Positions 7,941 to 17,150 are shown, counted from the stretch's first letter. The stretch: DNA of 64,000 nucleotides from SZUA-430 sp034440355 (GCA_034440355.1 JAWXBY010000179.1:1-64000); one strand, 5' to 3'. Translations and numbers: made by a program. Notes: generated from the letters alone by a model not told the origin.

Positions 7941-8969
7941 ATGGCGCGCGTTGTGTTTTCGCGGGATGAGATTATGGCCGAGCACGACTATGCGCGGCCG
8001 CAGATTGAGGCGGGCTATCGGTTGCATGGCGGGTTCGATGCGAGCGGTGCTTATGTTTCGCCGCGCACGTTGAACCGTTGGCCGGCGGTTCAGGCTTGGC
8101 AGGCGCAGCTGACGGCGCGTGGGTTTCCGTTGATCGATGCGACGACGCGATTGCTGAAGCGCGAGGCGTATCCGGGGATCGACCAGCAGAAGTTTTTGCT
8201 CGGGCACGGGATGGGTGAGACGCTTTGGAATGCACTGACCATCACGGGCGTAATCGAGGCGCGGGGGCGGGCGCTGTGCGATGCGACGGCGCCGGATTTT
8301 CAGGCGATCATCGAGGAAGACGTTTCGGCGACATCGATCGGGCATTTGAACAAGGGTCTGCTTTACGCGCACGGTTTGGACGAGGGCGGCAACCCGGCGG
8401 GCGGTCAAGGCGGGCATGACGCGAGTTGGTATGCGGTGCGCGACGCGCTGTTCGGCAAGGATGCCTATCCGTTGCCCGAGGTGCCGGCGAGCATTGCCCG
8501 GCCTGAGATCGGGCGGCTGATGCCGATGATCGACAAAGTCTATGAGGAGTGGATCCTGTTGCTCATGAACGTCCTCATGATCGAGGTGCGGGCGGAGTCG
8601 TTCTTTTCGTTCTGTACGAATCTGATGCGGTCGCCGGATGTGTTTCGCGATCGGCGGCCGGCTGCCATGCATGCGGCGGAGTTGGTCGAGCGGATCCGCA
8701 CCGACGAGGCGATCCATGTCGCTTATCTGCAGACGTTTGTGTCAGAGATGCGCAGCTTCACGATCAAAACGCTGGACGGCGGGCGGATCAAAGGCTCGCA
8801 GATGATCGACCCGATCTGGGAAGGGATGATCCATTGGCATTCGGTGACGCAGGCGGATTTCTCGCGCGATCAAAGCCGCGAGGCGATCGTCGCGCGCATC
8901 ACGAAGCGTCCTGATGGGCGCGCGCTGCTTTGGCAATTCGATTCACTGGAACATAAGGCGGCTGCTTGA
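7941..8969 (+). CDS. Unrecognised protein, possible ferritin-like diiron fold
   Basis: This 342-residue soluble protein belongs to no family I can name. It is helix-rich with several Glu/His pairs of the kind used by ferritin-like diiron proteins: AIIEEDVSATSIGH near residue 118, VYEEWILLLMNVLMIEVRAE near 200-220, and RTDEAIHVAYLQ (an ExxH) near 255. It has no signal peptide. Sharing the TetR-controlled promoter with the SDR oxidoreductase just downstream suggests a catabolic or detoxifying redox role. The start is fixed by GGGAGG six bases upstream. Its stop TGA overlaps the SDR start (TGATG), so translation is coupled. The diiron idea is a motif-level guess. Confidence 0.75.
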   Translation: MARVVFSRDEIMAEHDYARPQIEAGYRLHGGFDASGAYVSPRTLNRWPAVQAWQAQLTARGFPLIDATTRLLKREAYPGIDQQKFLLGHGMGETLWNALTITGVIEARGRALCDATAPDFQAIIEEDVSATSIGHLNKGLLYAHGLDEGGNPAGGQGGHDASWYAVRDALFGKDAYPLPEVPASIARPEIGRLMPMIDKVYEEWILLLMNVLMIEVRAESFFSFCTNLMRSPDVFRDRRPAAMHAAELVERIRTDEAIHVAYLQTFVSEMRSFTIKTLDGGRIKGSQMIDPIWEGMIHWHSVTQADFSRDQSREAIVARITKRPDGRALLWQFDSLEHKAAA

Positions 8970-9853
8970 TGAAAGAACTACGTGACAAGGTGGCGTTCAT
9001 CACTGGCGGGGCGAGTGGGCTTGGCCTCGGCATGGCGAAGGCGTTCGGCCGCGAAGGCATGAAGGTCATGATCGCCGACATCGAAGAGGCGGCGCTTTCG
9101 CGCGCGGTGCAGGAGTTGCGCGACTCTCAGGTCAAGGCCGAGGGCGTGTTGTGCGACGTGTCTTCGCGCGGCGCATTGCGTGAAGCGGCGCTGAAGACGA
9201 TCGCGACGTTCGGCAAGGTTCATGTCGTTTGCAACAACGCCGGCGTCGCGGTGGGTGGCCCGATCGGCACGGTTTCCGAACGCGACTGGGACTGGATCAT
9301 GGACGTGAACCTGATGGGGGTCGTCTACGGAACGGAGGTGTTCACGCCGTTGATCGAGAGCCACGGGGAAGGCGGGCACTTCGTCAACACCGCGTCGATG
9401 GCGGGGATGTTGGGGATCGCGAACGCCGAGCCCTATTGCGCGACGAAGTTCGCGGTCGTGGCGATGTCGGAAGGGTGGGCTGGGCAACTCGCCGGCAGGA
9501 ACATCGGGGTGTCGGTGCTGTGTCCCGGCTTCGTGCAGACGCGCATCCACGAGAGTTTCCGCAACAAGCCGTCGCGCTATGGCGGGCCGGATAGCGTGCA
9601 GGTGGGCTTGGGCGACTCGCGCGCGCAGACGGCGGCACTGGTGAACGCGGGCATTCCGATCGAGCCGGTCGCGAACCGCGTCGTCGAGGCGGTGAAGGAC
9701 AACGATCTTTACATCTTCACACATCCGGAATTCCGCATCGCGGTCCAGATGCGCTTTGCCAACATCATGTCGGCGTTCGACAAGAGCGAGAAAAGCGCGG
9801 CGCTGTCGGTGCTGCCGAAGCGCGATCTCGTGTCGCTGACGCAGCAGAACTGA
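8969..9853 (+). CDS. SDR family NAD(P)-dependent oxidoreductase
   Basis: This protein of about 294 residues is a classical short-chain dehydrogenase/reductase. The cofactor-binding TGGASGLGLG lies at residues 13-22, NNAGVAVGG near 88, the catalytic Ser in NTASMAGMLG and the YxxxK motif as PYCATKFAV near 155. ADIEEA after beta-2 gives an acidic residue that would favour NAD(H), although prediction is uncertain. The length is slightly above the usual 250, with an extra C-terminal segment after residue 250. The ATG at 8969 is used; a TTG at 8966 is in frame. It forms a coupled pair with the preceding gene under the putative TetR operator. Confidence 0.93.
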   Translation: MKELRDKVAFITGGASGLGLGMAKAFGREGMKVMIADIEEAALSRAVQELRDSQVKAEGVLCDVSSRGALREAALKTIATFGKVHVVCNNAGVAVGGPIGTVSERDWDWIMDVNLMGVVYGTEVFTPLIESHGEGGHFVNTASMAGMLGIANAEPYCATKFAVVAMSEGWAGQLAGRNIGVSVLCPGFVQTRIHESFRNKPSRYGGPDSVQVGLGDSRAQTAALVNAGIPIEPVANRVVEAVKDNDLYIFTHPEFRIAVQMRFANIMSAFDKSEKSAALSVLPKRDLVSLTQQN

Positions 9854-9856
9854 CGG

Positions 9857-11863
9857 CTATCTGAGGCCCGTCAGAAATTTGATCTCGTTCATCGCGAGGT
9901 CCGGCAGTTGGGTCAGCATGCCCAGCTGCCAGAGGCCAACGAGGACGGCGACCACTGCCCCGACGACGAGGCCGCGATGGGCGAGCTGCAGTCTGGTGAG
10001 CGCCTCGCTCTGCGCTTCGGCGATCAATCGCCATGTGCCGATGAGGCCGGCGACAATGATGAGCGGCAGCACCGGATACGTGGGCCAGGCTTCGATCGGG
10101 ATGCCGTAACTCGCCCATGTGTCGACGATGCCGGGTGTCTCGACGATCGACGCCGCGACCGGATAGGCCCATGCGATGAGGCCGAGCGCGGTGAGCGACA
10201 GCCAGAACGACGCGCGTTGCCACCACGGTGCGTGTTGAGCCACGGGGCGCCGCGCGACGGCGCCGTAAGTCCACGCGGCGGGCCAGAGAACCGCGGAGAA
10301 CAAGCCGATGAGAAAGGCCCACGAACTCACGGGCAGAGCGTCGGGACTCAATGCGAGCTGTGCGTCGAAAGAGATGACGCCTGTGGCGAAGATAGGATCG
10401 CGGCGTGTGGTGACGCAGGTGAAATCGAGTTTCGCGTCCGGTGTTTTGAAGAACCTGGCCACGATACTTTCGGTGCACGGGTCGTACATGGTCACGCCAT
10501 GCGCGGCCTTCGGCGTGATCAAGAGTTGGGCTTTGGCGCCGAGGCGTTCGGCCGTCGCGCGCGCTTGTGCTGCGGGGGTGACGGGGTCCCAGGCGCCGCC
10601 AACGACGAGCATGGGCGGCGCGACGCCTGCCGGGGTGGACCAATTCTGTGTTTGCTTTGCCGGCCAGAGCGCGCAGACCTCGAAATAGGTTTCGACGGAG
10701 ACGGCGCGAGCGATGTTGGGCCAGCGTGCGGCCTGGTTCTTGAGGTCGGCGGTGCTGTCGAACGGCGCGCGGTCAAAGCACTCGGTTGCTAAGTAGGCGC
10801 CGTTGCTGACCAGGCTGATTTCGAAAAGCATGTCGCTGAAGGCTGAGTTCAACACGTTGGACGGCTTGCCGTCGCGCGCGTCGGCCATCATCAGCGGGAC
10901 AACGGGCCAGGCCGCGGTTTGAAGCGCCCGGCCTTGGACGAGGGCGAAGAGGGTAGAGCTTGAGATGTGGCGTGTCGTCACTTTGCTTGTCGACGGGTCG
11001 ACGACGCGTACCGGATGCGGGGCCTTATCCAGCGCGACAATGGCCTCGTCGAGGAGCTTGCTCAGGTCGCCGAAGCGGGCCTTGCAACGGGGTTGGCTTT
11101 CGCAGACGCGGTTCATGGCGTCGATGGCGCTCATGCCGTCGGGTACGATGCTTGAGAAGCTCGGCATCTCGGGCGGGTAGACGGAATCGATGACGGCGGC
11201 GCGGACGCGATCGGGGTGAGCGGCGACGTAGGCGAGCGTCACCGTCGTGCCGTAAGAGACGCCGTAGAGGTTCCACTTCTCGATCCTCAACGCTTTACGC
11301 AGAGCTTCCATGTCGGCGACCGTGCCCGCGCTGCCGTAGGCTGTAAGGTCGACGGCGTCTTTGGTCAGGCTGTCGACGCATTTCTTGGCGTCGCTCAGCG
11401 TGCGCGTCTTGATGTCGGCGGACGACAGTTTGTCGAACGTCGGATCGTCGACGTCGAGGAAGCCGCAGAGTTTTGGTTTGGACTTGCCGACCGCGCGGTG
11501 GTCGAAGATGACGAGCGGACCCTCGCCCGCGAAATTCAGCATCGCGACAGACCACCAGACGTCGACGAGCGCGTAGCCCGGACCGCCATGCACGAACACC
11601 GTCGGCGTGCGTTGCGCGTATTCGGGGTCCGATGGAATCGAGACCACGACCGCAACGTCGACGGGCCGGCCGGTGCCGTCGGCGCGCTCCGTGGTTCGCA
11701 ACGAGCCGCAATGGCGGACGCGTGTCTTGTTGACGTAGCCCTCGTCGGAGGGGCAGGGGAACGGCTTCAGCGCCGAGACGTCGATCGCGCTGCGCGCTTG
11801 CGCGGTCGCCGTCAGGGCGAACCACATAGCGACAAACAACGCGATGCGGCAGACGGCAGACAT
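9857..11863 (-). CDS. Exported alpha/beta hydrolase (TAP-like) with C-terminal membrane domain
   Basis: This 668-residue protein has a signal peptide (to about residue 23, TAQA). An alpha/beta-hydrolase domain follows, with an oxyanion HGGPGYALVD motif, the nucleophile elbow GVSYGT, and a TAP-like C-terminal cap containing VVGGAWDPVTP (acid) and AAHGVTMYDPC (His). The family includes proline iminopeptidases and tripeptidyl aminopeptidases. Unusually, residues about 520-668 continue into four to five hydrophobic segments (such as VSSWAFLIGLFSAVLWPAAW), which would anchor the enzyme in the inner membrane. The ATG at 11863 is chosen because GAGGGG lies seven bases upstream and the signal peptide starts there. 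It ends three bases from the convergent SDR gene. Confidence 0.88.
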   Translation of the reverse strand: MSAVCRIALFVAMWFALTATAQARSAIDVSALKPFPCPSDEGYVNKTRVRHCGSLRTTERADGTGRPVDVAVVVSIPSDPEYAQRTPTVFVHGGPGYALVDVWWSVAMLNFAGEGPLVIFDHRAVGKSKPKLCGFLDVDDPTFDKLSSADIKTRTLSDAKKCVDSLTKDAVDLTAYGSAGTVADMEALRKALRIEKWNLYGVSYGTTVTLAYVAAHPDRVRAAVIDSVYPPEMPSFSSIVPDGMSAIDAMNRVCESQPRCKARFGDLSKLLDEAIVALDKAPHPVRVVDPSTSKVTTRHISSSTLFALVQGRALQTAAWPVVPLMMADARDGKPSNVLNSAFSDMLFEISLVSNGAYLATECFDRAPFDSTADLKNQAARWPNIARAVSVETYFEVCALWPAKQTQNWSTPAGVAPPMLVVGGAWDPVTPAAQARATAERLGAKAQLLITPKAAHGVTMYDPCTESIVARFFKTPDAKLDFTCVTTRRDPIFATGVISFDAQLALSPDALPVSSWAFLIGLFSAVLWPAAWTYGAVARRPVAQHAPWWQRASFWLSLTALGLIAWAYPVAASIVETPGIVDTWASYGIPIEAWPTYPVLPLIIVAGLIGTWRLIAEAQSEALTRLQLAHRGLVVGAVVAVLVGLWQLGMLTQLPDLAMNEIKFLTGLR

Positions 11864-11961
11864 GGGATTCCCCTCGGCGGTCTCGCCAGAATAGGCCAAA
11901 CGGCGGCCACAGGCGGTGAATTTGTTCACAGCGGCTGGGTCTTGTCGTACCTTCCGGCGCT

Positions 11962-12915
11962 ATGGATATGTTGTTCGCGGTTGCGTTGCTCACAGCTTGT
12001 GAGGCTTGCGATGAGTTGGCCAAGAGCGGGCCGGCTCATCCGTTTGCGATAAACGCGGGGTGGCGGCCGAAATGCGATGTGGCCGACGCGCGGTTTGTCG
12101 AGGCCGACCCTTGGCCGCACGCGGGCGAGGTTCGGCGCGACCAGTTCACGCGCGACTGCGCCGATGTTTTGCTGACGCGCGTGTTCTTGGATGCCGGCGA
12201 CGGGTTTGCGGCGGATGAGATGTTCGCCGGCTCGTTGATCGAGCGGAAGGTGGGACGCGGTGTGACGGCAATCCGGCAGCAGGAGTTTGTCGGGCGGGCT
12301 GGGCCGTTCAGCTATCGCTATTCGTTTGGCGCGGACGGGCAGAAGGTTTCGGCGTCGATCGAGTCGCCACTGATGACGTCGCACCTTGTCAGCATAGTGC
12401 TTGCGCCGGCGGTGCGCGTGAATGGCGGGGCGGTGCAGAGCATTTCTTGCGAGGTCTGGCGGGCGCGGTGCGAGGTGCTGACGCGGCGGACGGCCGATGA
12501 CGTGGCGATGCCGTTCTTCACCGTGCAGTTCGACGAGGCTCATCCGGACGGGAACGTTTGCATTGACGTGCCGCCTGAAGCGTCCGTCGTCGTGCGCGCC
12601 GGCGATACGGCGGTGGTCGATGGGCTTAAGGCACCGGCCGGTTCTTACAACGCATGCCTCGGCGACGCATCGCGGGCGGCTCTGGATAGGATGGCGAGGG
12701 CGCGGCGCGTGAGCTATCGCGTGACGCGCGCGCCGGGTGATGAGGCGACGCCTTGGGACAGCGGCGAACTCGCGACGGCGGGGTTGAGCGAAGCCGTCGG
12801 GCTTGCGCGTTTCCTTTTGGAACAGGCGGTTTTGGCGGATACACGCCGTGTTAAGGCTCAGAAACTGCGCGCCGAGGCCGAGGTCTTGCTCGACGGGGCG
12901 GCGATCCCCAACTAA
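11962..12915 (+). CDS. Unrecognised protein with short N-terminal hydrophobic segment
   Basis: This protein of 317 residues is unlike any family I can name. The first twelve residues (MDMLFAVALLTA) are hydrophobic and followed by Cys-rich CEACDELA, so it could be an exported protein or a lipoprotein-like species; the signal is short and unsure. The body contains scattered Cys (KCDVADARF, RDCADVL, ISCEVWRARCEVL, VCIDVPP), which hints at disulfides outside the cytoplasm. The last 60 residues are helical. It is transcribed divergently from the hydrolase at 9857-11863 with about 98 bases between starts. LemA follows after 65 bases, but there is no sign of coupling. Confidence 0.7.
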   Translation: MDMLFAVALLTACEACDELAKSGPAHPFAINAGWRPKCDVADARFVEADPWPHAGEVRRDQFTRDCADVLLTRVFLDAGDGFAADEMFAGSLIERKVGRGVTAIRQQEFVGRAGPFSYRYSFGADGQKVSASIESPLMTSHLVSIVLAPAVRVNGGAVQSISCEVWRARCEVLTRRTADDVAMPFFTVQFDEAHPDGNVCIDVPPEASVVVRAGDTAVVDGLKAPAGSYNACLGDASRAALDRMARARRVSYRVTRAPGDEATPWDSGELATAGLSEAVGLARFLLEQAVLADTRRVKAQKLRAEAEVLLDGAAIPN

Positions 12916-12980
12916 AAGGCCCGTCAAGGGTCGCGTGTTATGGTGACACGACCCTTCGAGTCGGCAGGAGAGACACGCCT

Positions 12981-13547
12981 ATGGACGGTTACGGCATTTG
13001 GATTGTTCTCGCGATCATTGCGCTGATCGTGGTGTGGATCATCTCGATCTACAACGGGTTGGTGGCGATGCGTCAGCGCGCGAACCAGGCCTTCGCCGAT
13101 ATCGACGTGCAGCTGAAGCAGCGCCACGATCTGATCCCCAATTTGGTGGAGACGGTGAAGGGGTATGCCGGCCACGAGAAGTCGACGCTCGATGCCGTCA
13201 TTCAGGCGCGCAATGCCGCCGTCTCGGCGCAGGGGCCGGCGCAGATGGCGGCGACCGAGAACGTCTTGTCGGGTGCGCTGCGGCAGTTGTTTGCCTTGTC
13301 GGAGGCTTATCCGGATTTGAAGGCGAGCGCGAATTTTCAGCAGTTGCAGCGGGACCTCGGCGACGTCGAGAACAAGCTGTCGGCGGCGCGCCGGTTCTTC
13401 AACAACGCGGTGTCCGAACTCAACGCGGCGATCGAGTCGTTCCCGGCGGTGTTGTTCTCGCGGGCGCTGGGCTTCTCGCATCGCGAGTTCTTCGACGTCG
13501 GCGACGACCGCAAGACGCTGGAAGTCGCGCCGCAGGTGAAGTTCTAA
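12981..13547 (+). CDS. lemA: LemA family protein
   Basis: This 188-residue protein has one N-terminal membrane helix (IWIVLAIIALIVVWIISIY). The LemA signature follows: NGLVAMRQRANQAFADIDVQLKQRHDLIPNLVETVKGYAGHE, and later RRFFNNAVSELNAAIESFP. LemA proteins expose a short N-terminus and a helical bundle on one side of the cytoplasmic membrane; their biochemical role is unclear. GGCAGGAGAG lies upstream of the ATG. It sits 32 bases before an HtpX-type M48 peptidase, a pairing seen in many bacteria, so a joint role in membrane-protein quality control is likely. Confidence 0.95.
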   Translation: MDGYGIWIVLAIIALIVVWIISIYNGLVAMRQRANQAFADIDVQLKQRHDLIPNLVETVKGYAGHEKSTLDAVIQARNAAVSAQGPAQMAATENVLSGALRQLFALSEAYPDLKASANFQQLQRDLGDVENKLSAARRFFNNAVSELNAAIESFPAVLFSRALGFSHREFFDVGDDRKTLEVAPQVKF

Positions 13548-13579
13548 TCGCCGCCCTCCGGTAGAAGGCGTTCACGATC

Positions 13580-14596
13580 ATGGGCGAGGCCTACGGGCTC
13601 TATTCGCACATCCGAGCGAACCGGTTTCGCTCGGGTGTGCTGATTGTCGGCCTGCTCATTCTGGTCTACCTGCTCGTGTTCGCGTTCGTGCTGGCGTTCA
13701 ACGGGTTTATGATCGGGGACGAACCGCTCGATTACATTCTGTCGGCATCGGTCGAGCAGTTCGTCTATTTGCTGCCGTGGGCCACGTTGGCGACCGGCAT
13801 TTGGACCTTCATCGGGTTTTCGTTTCACCAACGCATGATCGATGCGTCCACCGGGGCGAAGGACGTCACGCGGGACGAGGAGCCGCGGCTCTATAACCTG
13901 CTCGAGAATTTGTGCATCTCGCGCGGCATTGCGATGCCGAAGCTGCAGATCATCGAGACGGACGTTCTCAACGCCTATGCGTCGGGCATGAGCGAGAAGC
14001 AGTACAAGGTTGCGGTGACGCGCGGCCTGGTCAACACGCTCGACGACGCCGAGCTTGAGGCGGTACTGGCGCACGAGCTGACGCACATTCGCAACGGCGA
14101 CGTGCGGTTGATGGTGGTCGCGGTGATTATCGCGGGTGTCGTGACGTTTGCCGGCGAGCTTGCGTTTCGCGGCTTCTTCCGCGGCGGGACGAGCGGCACG
14201 CGCTGGAGTTCAGGCAGTTCGTCCGGCGGCGGCAAAAAGGGCGGCGGCGGGGCGATCGCGATCGTCATTGCGCTCGTGATTATCGCCGTTGCTTGGTTCT
14301 TGTCGCTGGTGATCCGGTTTGCGCTGTCGCGGTCGCGCGAGTATTTGGCGGATGCGGGCGCCGTCGAATTGACCAAAAACCCGGACGCCATGATCGGCGC
14401 GTTGCGCAAGATCGAGGGGAAGTCGGAGATGCCGTCGGTGCCTTCGGGCATCATGGAGATGTGCATCGAGAACCAGAAGAACTCGATCGCCGACCTGTTC
14501 TCGACGCACCCTTCGGTGCAGAGGCGCGTCGAGAAGCTGGTGGCGGTCGCGGGCGGCCGCGACCGCGTGGCGGAGACTACTTCTCCTTCTGCGTAA
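13580..14596 (+). CDS. htpX: M48 family zinc metalloprotease (HtpX-like)
   Basis: This 338-residue inner-membrane protease has two N-terminal membrane helices (about 17-45 and 60-85). The zinc motif HELTHIRNGD sits near residue 160. A pair of hydrophobic segments flanks a Gly/Ser-rich loop (GSSSGGGKKGGGG), and the third zinc ligand region is SREYLADAGAVELT. It ends with the STHPSVQRRVEKL motif typical of HtpX/M48B, which degrades damaged membrane proteins. The gene follows lemA and is probably co-transcribed. Its last 20 bases overlap the end of a small gene on the other strand. Confidence 0.95.
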   Translation: MGEAYGLYSHIRANRFRSGVLIVGLLILVYLLVFAFVLAFNGFMIGDEPLDYILSASVEQFVYLLPWATLATGIWTFIGFSFHQRMIDASTGAKDVTRDEEPRLYNLLENLCISRGIAMPKLQIIETDVLNAYASGMSEKQYKVAVTRGLVNTLDDAELEAVLAHELTHIRNGDVRLMVVAVIIAGVVTFAGELAFRGFFRGGTSGTRWSSGSSSGGGKKGGGGAIAIVIALVIIAVAWFLSLVIRFALSRSREYLADAGAVELTKNPDAMIGALRKIEGKSEMPSVPSGIMEMCIENQKNSIADLFSTHPSVQRRVEKLVAVAGGRDRVAETTSPSA

Positions 14597-14738
14597 GAAG
14601 CTTGTACGCGGCGCCGATAGCGTAAAACACCAGGCCCAGCATAACGTAGGCGGTGGTGCGCCGGTCCAGGGGCAAGCCGAGGCTGCCGACCGTATTAATC
14701 CACCAATGCCAGACATTCGTCGCAAGTTCGCTTGTCAT
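14577..14738 (-). CDS. Small single-span membrane protein (53 aa)
   Basis: This reverse-strand ORF of 54 codons starts MTSELATNVWHWWINTVG and ends LLTQKEK. One hydrophobic segment, TAYVMLGLVFYAIGAAYKLL, spans the membrane and is followed by Lys residues, so the C-terminus should stay inside. GAAGAGGAG with good spacing lies upstream of the ATG, which together with sensible codon use makes a true gene likely. It lies antisense to the end of the M48 gene, overlapping it by 20 bases. I do not recognise a family. Confidence 0.65.
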   Translation of the reverse strand: MTSELATNVWHWWINTVGSLGLPLDRRTTAYVMLGLVFYAIGAAYKLLTQKEK

Positions 14739-14920
14739 CGCGGGAACTCCTCTTCACTTGGCACAACGGCCCGCGTCGACGGAGTGTGATAACCTCACAT
14801 GAATGCGCCGCTAAGCGAATGGATCGGATTGTACGCGTCGCCCTTTTGCGTGCGCCGTTTGGGCATAGGCTTAACGCCAGCCTTGCGATGTCGGCAAAAC
14901 TGACAGCTGTTGTTGCGCGA

Positions 14921-16801
14921 TCAGGTACTCGAAACGGCGTGGCCGCTGATGCGTTTGCGCGGGGCCTTCGGGCGGCCGGCTTTGCCGAGGCGCGTGACTT
15001 TGCGCAGCGCGGCGCTGGCCAGGCCCATCCATGAACCCAAGCGGCGTTCGAGTTGCTCCACATGCATGCGTTCGAAGCGCAGGTCGTCTTCGACGCGATG
15101 GCCCCCGCCGGGGACGAGGGCGGGCAGGCCGGCCGACGATCCTTCTTCGTCCGCAGTCGAGGAGACGACCACGGACACCGGCTGGTGCTGTTTGCCGGCG
15201 AAGCGACTGCCGGTCATCGACCAGGCTTCGGCGAGTTCGGCGCGCAGTTCGCTGATCTCGGCTTGCGAGGTTCGGTCGTCGGCTTCGAGGGCGGCGACGC
15301 GGTTCTTCAGCGGCGCCAGGGCCTCTTGATGGCGCTTGGCGTCGGCGGCGGCCTTGATCGCTTTGGTTTCGAAGGTGTGGGCCTGTTCTTTGGCGGCGGC
15401 GAGATCTTTGGAGAGCGCCATCGCGTTCTGCATGGCGGCCTTTAGTTCGGCGCGCGTGGTTTCGAGGTCCGCGGTCGTCTTGTCGCTTTTCTTCAGCTGC
15501 GTTTTCAGCTGGCCTTCGATGAGTTCGGTGCGTTCGGTCAGGCGTTTGGCCAGCGTCTTGAGTTCGGCGGCGTCGGTTGTGACGCGCTTCATTGTTTCGT
15601 GCGCGACGCGGTTCTTTTCCAGGTCGGCGACTTGCTTCGTCAGCGCGGCGGCGCGGCGTTCGGCCTCTTCCGTGCGCTGCTGATAGTTGCCGGCGGCGGC
15701 GAGCGCGGTTTCGAGGTCGTGTTTCGCACGCTGCAGTTCCGTCGCCTGCGCCGCCGTCTTGGCGAGATCCTTTTCGACGGTTTGCAGGCGTGCGGTCAGT
15801 TCGTTCTTGGTCTCGCGCGTCTTCGCTAGATCGGCGCGCACGGCGTCGGCGTCGTCGGCACGCTTCTTGGCTTCGGCGGTTTCGATCTGGGCTTGCTTCA
15901 GCGCCGCGGTTTGGGCGAAGGCTTCGACGCCGAAAATTTTTGCGCTTTCTGAGAAGGCGTGGCGGACGCGGTCTAGTTCGCGTTTCGGTTCGGCGCCCTT
16001 CGGTTCGTCGCAGAGTTGGGTCAGCGCGCGGTAGGCGGTCTTCACCCAATTCGGGACTTCGGTGTGGGCTTCGAGTTCCGCTTGCGTGGCGCGGTGGTTG
16101 TGAAGTTCCAGATCGAGGAACTCGCGCACGTCGTGGCCGGCGTCGCCTGGTTGGCGCGGCCAGGTGATGCCGAGGCGGCCTGCCGTTTGGGCTGCCAGAA
16201 GCTTCCAGTCTTCGAGCAGGGCGTCGAAGGTGACGATGTTGCGGGCGAGGTGGCGCGTCTCAAACTCGGCGTCCAGCATGTGGCGCAGCCAGAGGAGCAT
16301 CGCCTTCTCGAACGACATGCCGTCGCGCGCGCGGAGCGACTCCGCGACCTCGAGCGGGTTGCGCACGATGATCACCGGGGCCGAGCGGATGCCCGACTTC
16401 TCTAGGATCGACATCCAGTAGGGCAACGTGCGGCAGATGCGCGGGTCTTTGAGGACGATCAGCGGTGCGTTGCCGTATTCCTCGTCGATGGCCATGCGCA
16501 GGCGGCCTGCGAACCGGCCTGCAGCATCGCTTTCCTTCCAGCGGCTGCCCGGCGTGCGCCAGTCGTCCCACGAGGAGTCGAGCGCGGCCAGCAGTTGATC
16601 ATGCAGCGCAACAAGCGGGGCGGATTCCCAGTGGCCGCGCGGGTTCGCTTTGTTCGCCGGCAGCAGGTGGCGGGGCATAGCCGCGCCCAGGAAGTTCGTG
16701 ATGCGGGCCAGGGCCGATGTGCCTGACCGATGCATGCCCAGAACAAGTATGGCGGTGCGCAGCGCGTTTGTCGGTCTGTCGGGCCTTTTCGCAATCGCCA
16801 T
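14921..16801 (-). CDS. Sulfotransferase domain fused to long coiled coil
   Basis: This 626-residue cytoplasmic protein has two parts. Residues about 15-260 read as a sulfotransferase: the PAPS-binding loop VLGMHRSGTSALARITNFLG lies near residue 20, and a second binding segment is PVIIVRNPLEVAESL near residue 150. LPANKANPRGHWES and LIVLKDPRICRTLPYW match glycan-sulfotransferase relatives. Residues about 290-560 are almost pure heptad-like coiled coil rich in Ala, Lys, Glu and Thr, and the tail is basic (RPKAPRKR). Such fusions often sit in polysaccharide loci, but none is seen here. The ATG at 16801 is chosen, just ahead of the conserved domain; an in-frame extension to 16948 has no homology. 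Confidence 0.82.
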   Translation of the reverse strand: MAIAKRPDRPTNALRTAILVLGMHRSGTSALARITNFLGAAMPRHLLPANKANPRGHWESAPLVALHDQLLAALDSSWDDWRTPGSRWKESDAAGRFAGRLRMAIDEEYGNAPLIVLKDPRICRTLPYWMSILEKSGIRSAPVIIVRNPLEVAESLRARDGMSFEKAMLLWLRHMLDAEFETRHLARNIVTFDALLEDWKLLAAQTAGRLGITWPRQPGDAGHDVREFLDLELHNHRATQAELEAHTEVPNWVKTAYRALTQLCDEPKGAEPKRELDRVRHAFSESAKIFGVEAFAQTAALKQAQIETAEAKKRADDADAVRADLAKTRETKNELTARLQTVEKDLAKTAAQATELQRAKHDLETALAAAGNYQQRTEEAERRAAALTKQVADLEKNRVAHETMKRVTTDAAELKTLAKRLTERTELIEGQLKTQLKKSDKTTADLETTRAELKAAMQNAMALSKDLAAAKEQAHTFETKAIKAAADAKRHQEALAPLKNRVAALEADDRTSQAEISELRAELAEAWSMTGSRFAGKQHQPVSVVVSSTADEEGSSAGLPALVPGGGHRVEDDLRFERMHVEQLERRLGSWMGLASAALRKVTRLGKAGRPKAPRKRISGHAVSST

Positions 16802-17150
16802 ACACGCGTCCCTTACATCGCGTCGTGTTTCGCAAGAACCTTCGGAAGCGTCCTCCCTTCCGCCTCGCGCACGAATCGCAATCGATGATGCAGCATCGGA
16901 CCGCGTTCTGCTGCGCATAACCTCGCTTTCACCCGCGCATGTGGTCAAGGGTCCACAGTGCGATTAACGAAAGTTTCAGCGTGCGGGATGTGCGTGCGTC
17001 TGCCGAGAGTTGAGTCAGACTCTTCCTTTGGAAGATGAAGCTCGAACCGGCTACGTGCAGTTGCACGGACCGTCGCGGTTTTGACAGTTGGCGGGCGGAC
17101 GCTGCGTGCTCATTCTGCCCGGCCCGTTGGTGTGGTAGAAGCAGCGCGCG
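16802..17150. other. Intergenic region between divergent genes
   Basis: These 349 bases separate the sulfotransferase gene (reverse) from the M23 peptidase gene (forward). A TTGACA at about 17083 could be a -35 box for the peptidase, but I see no good -10 at the right distance. There is no convincing small gene or RNA. Confidence 0.4.
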
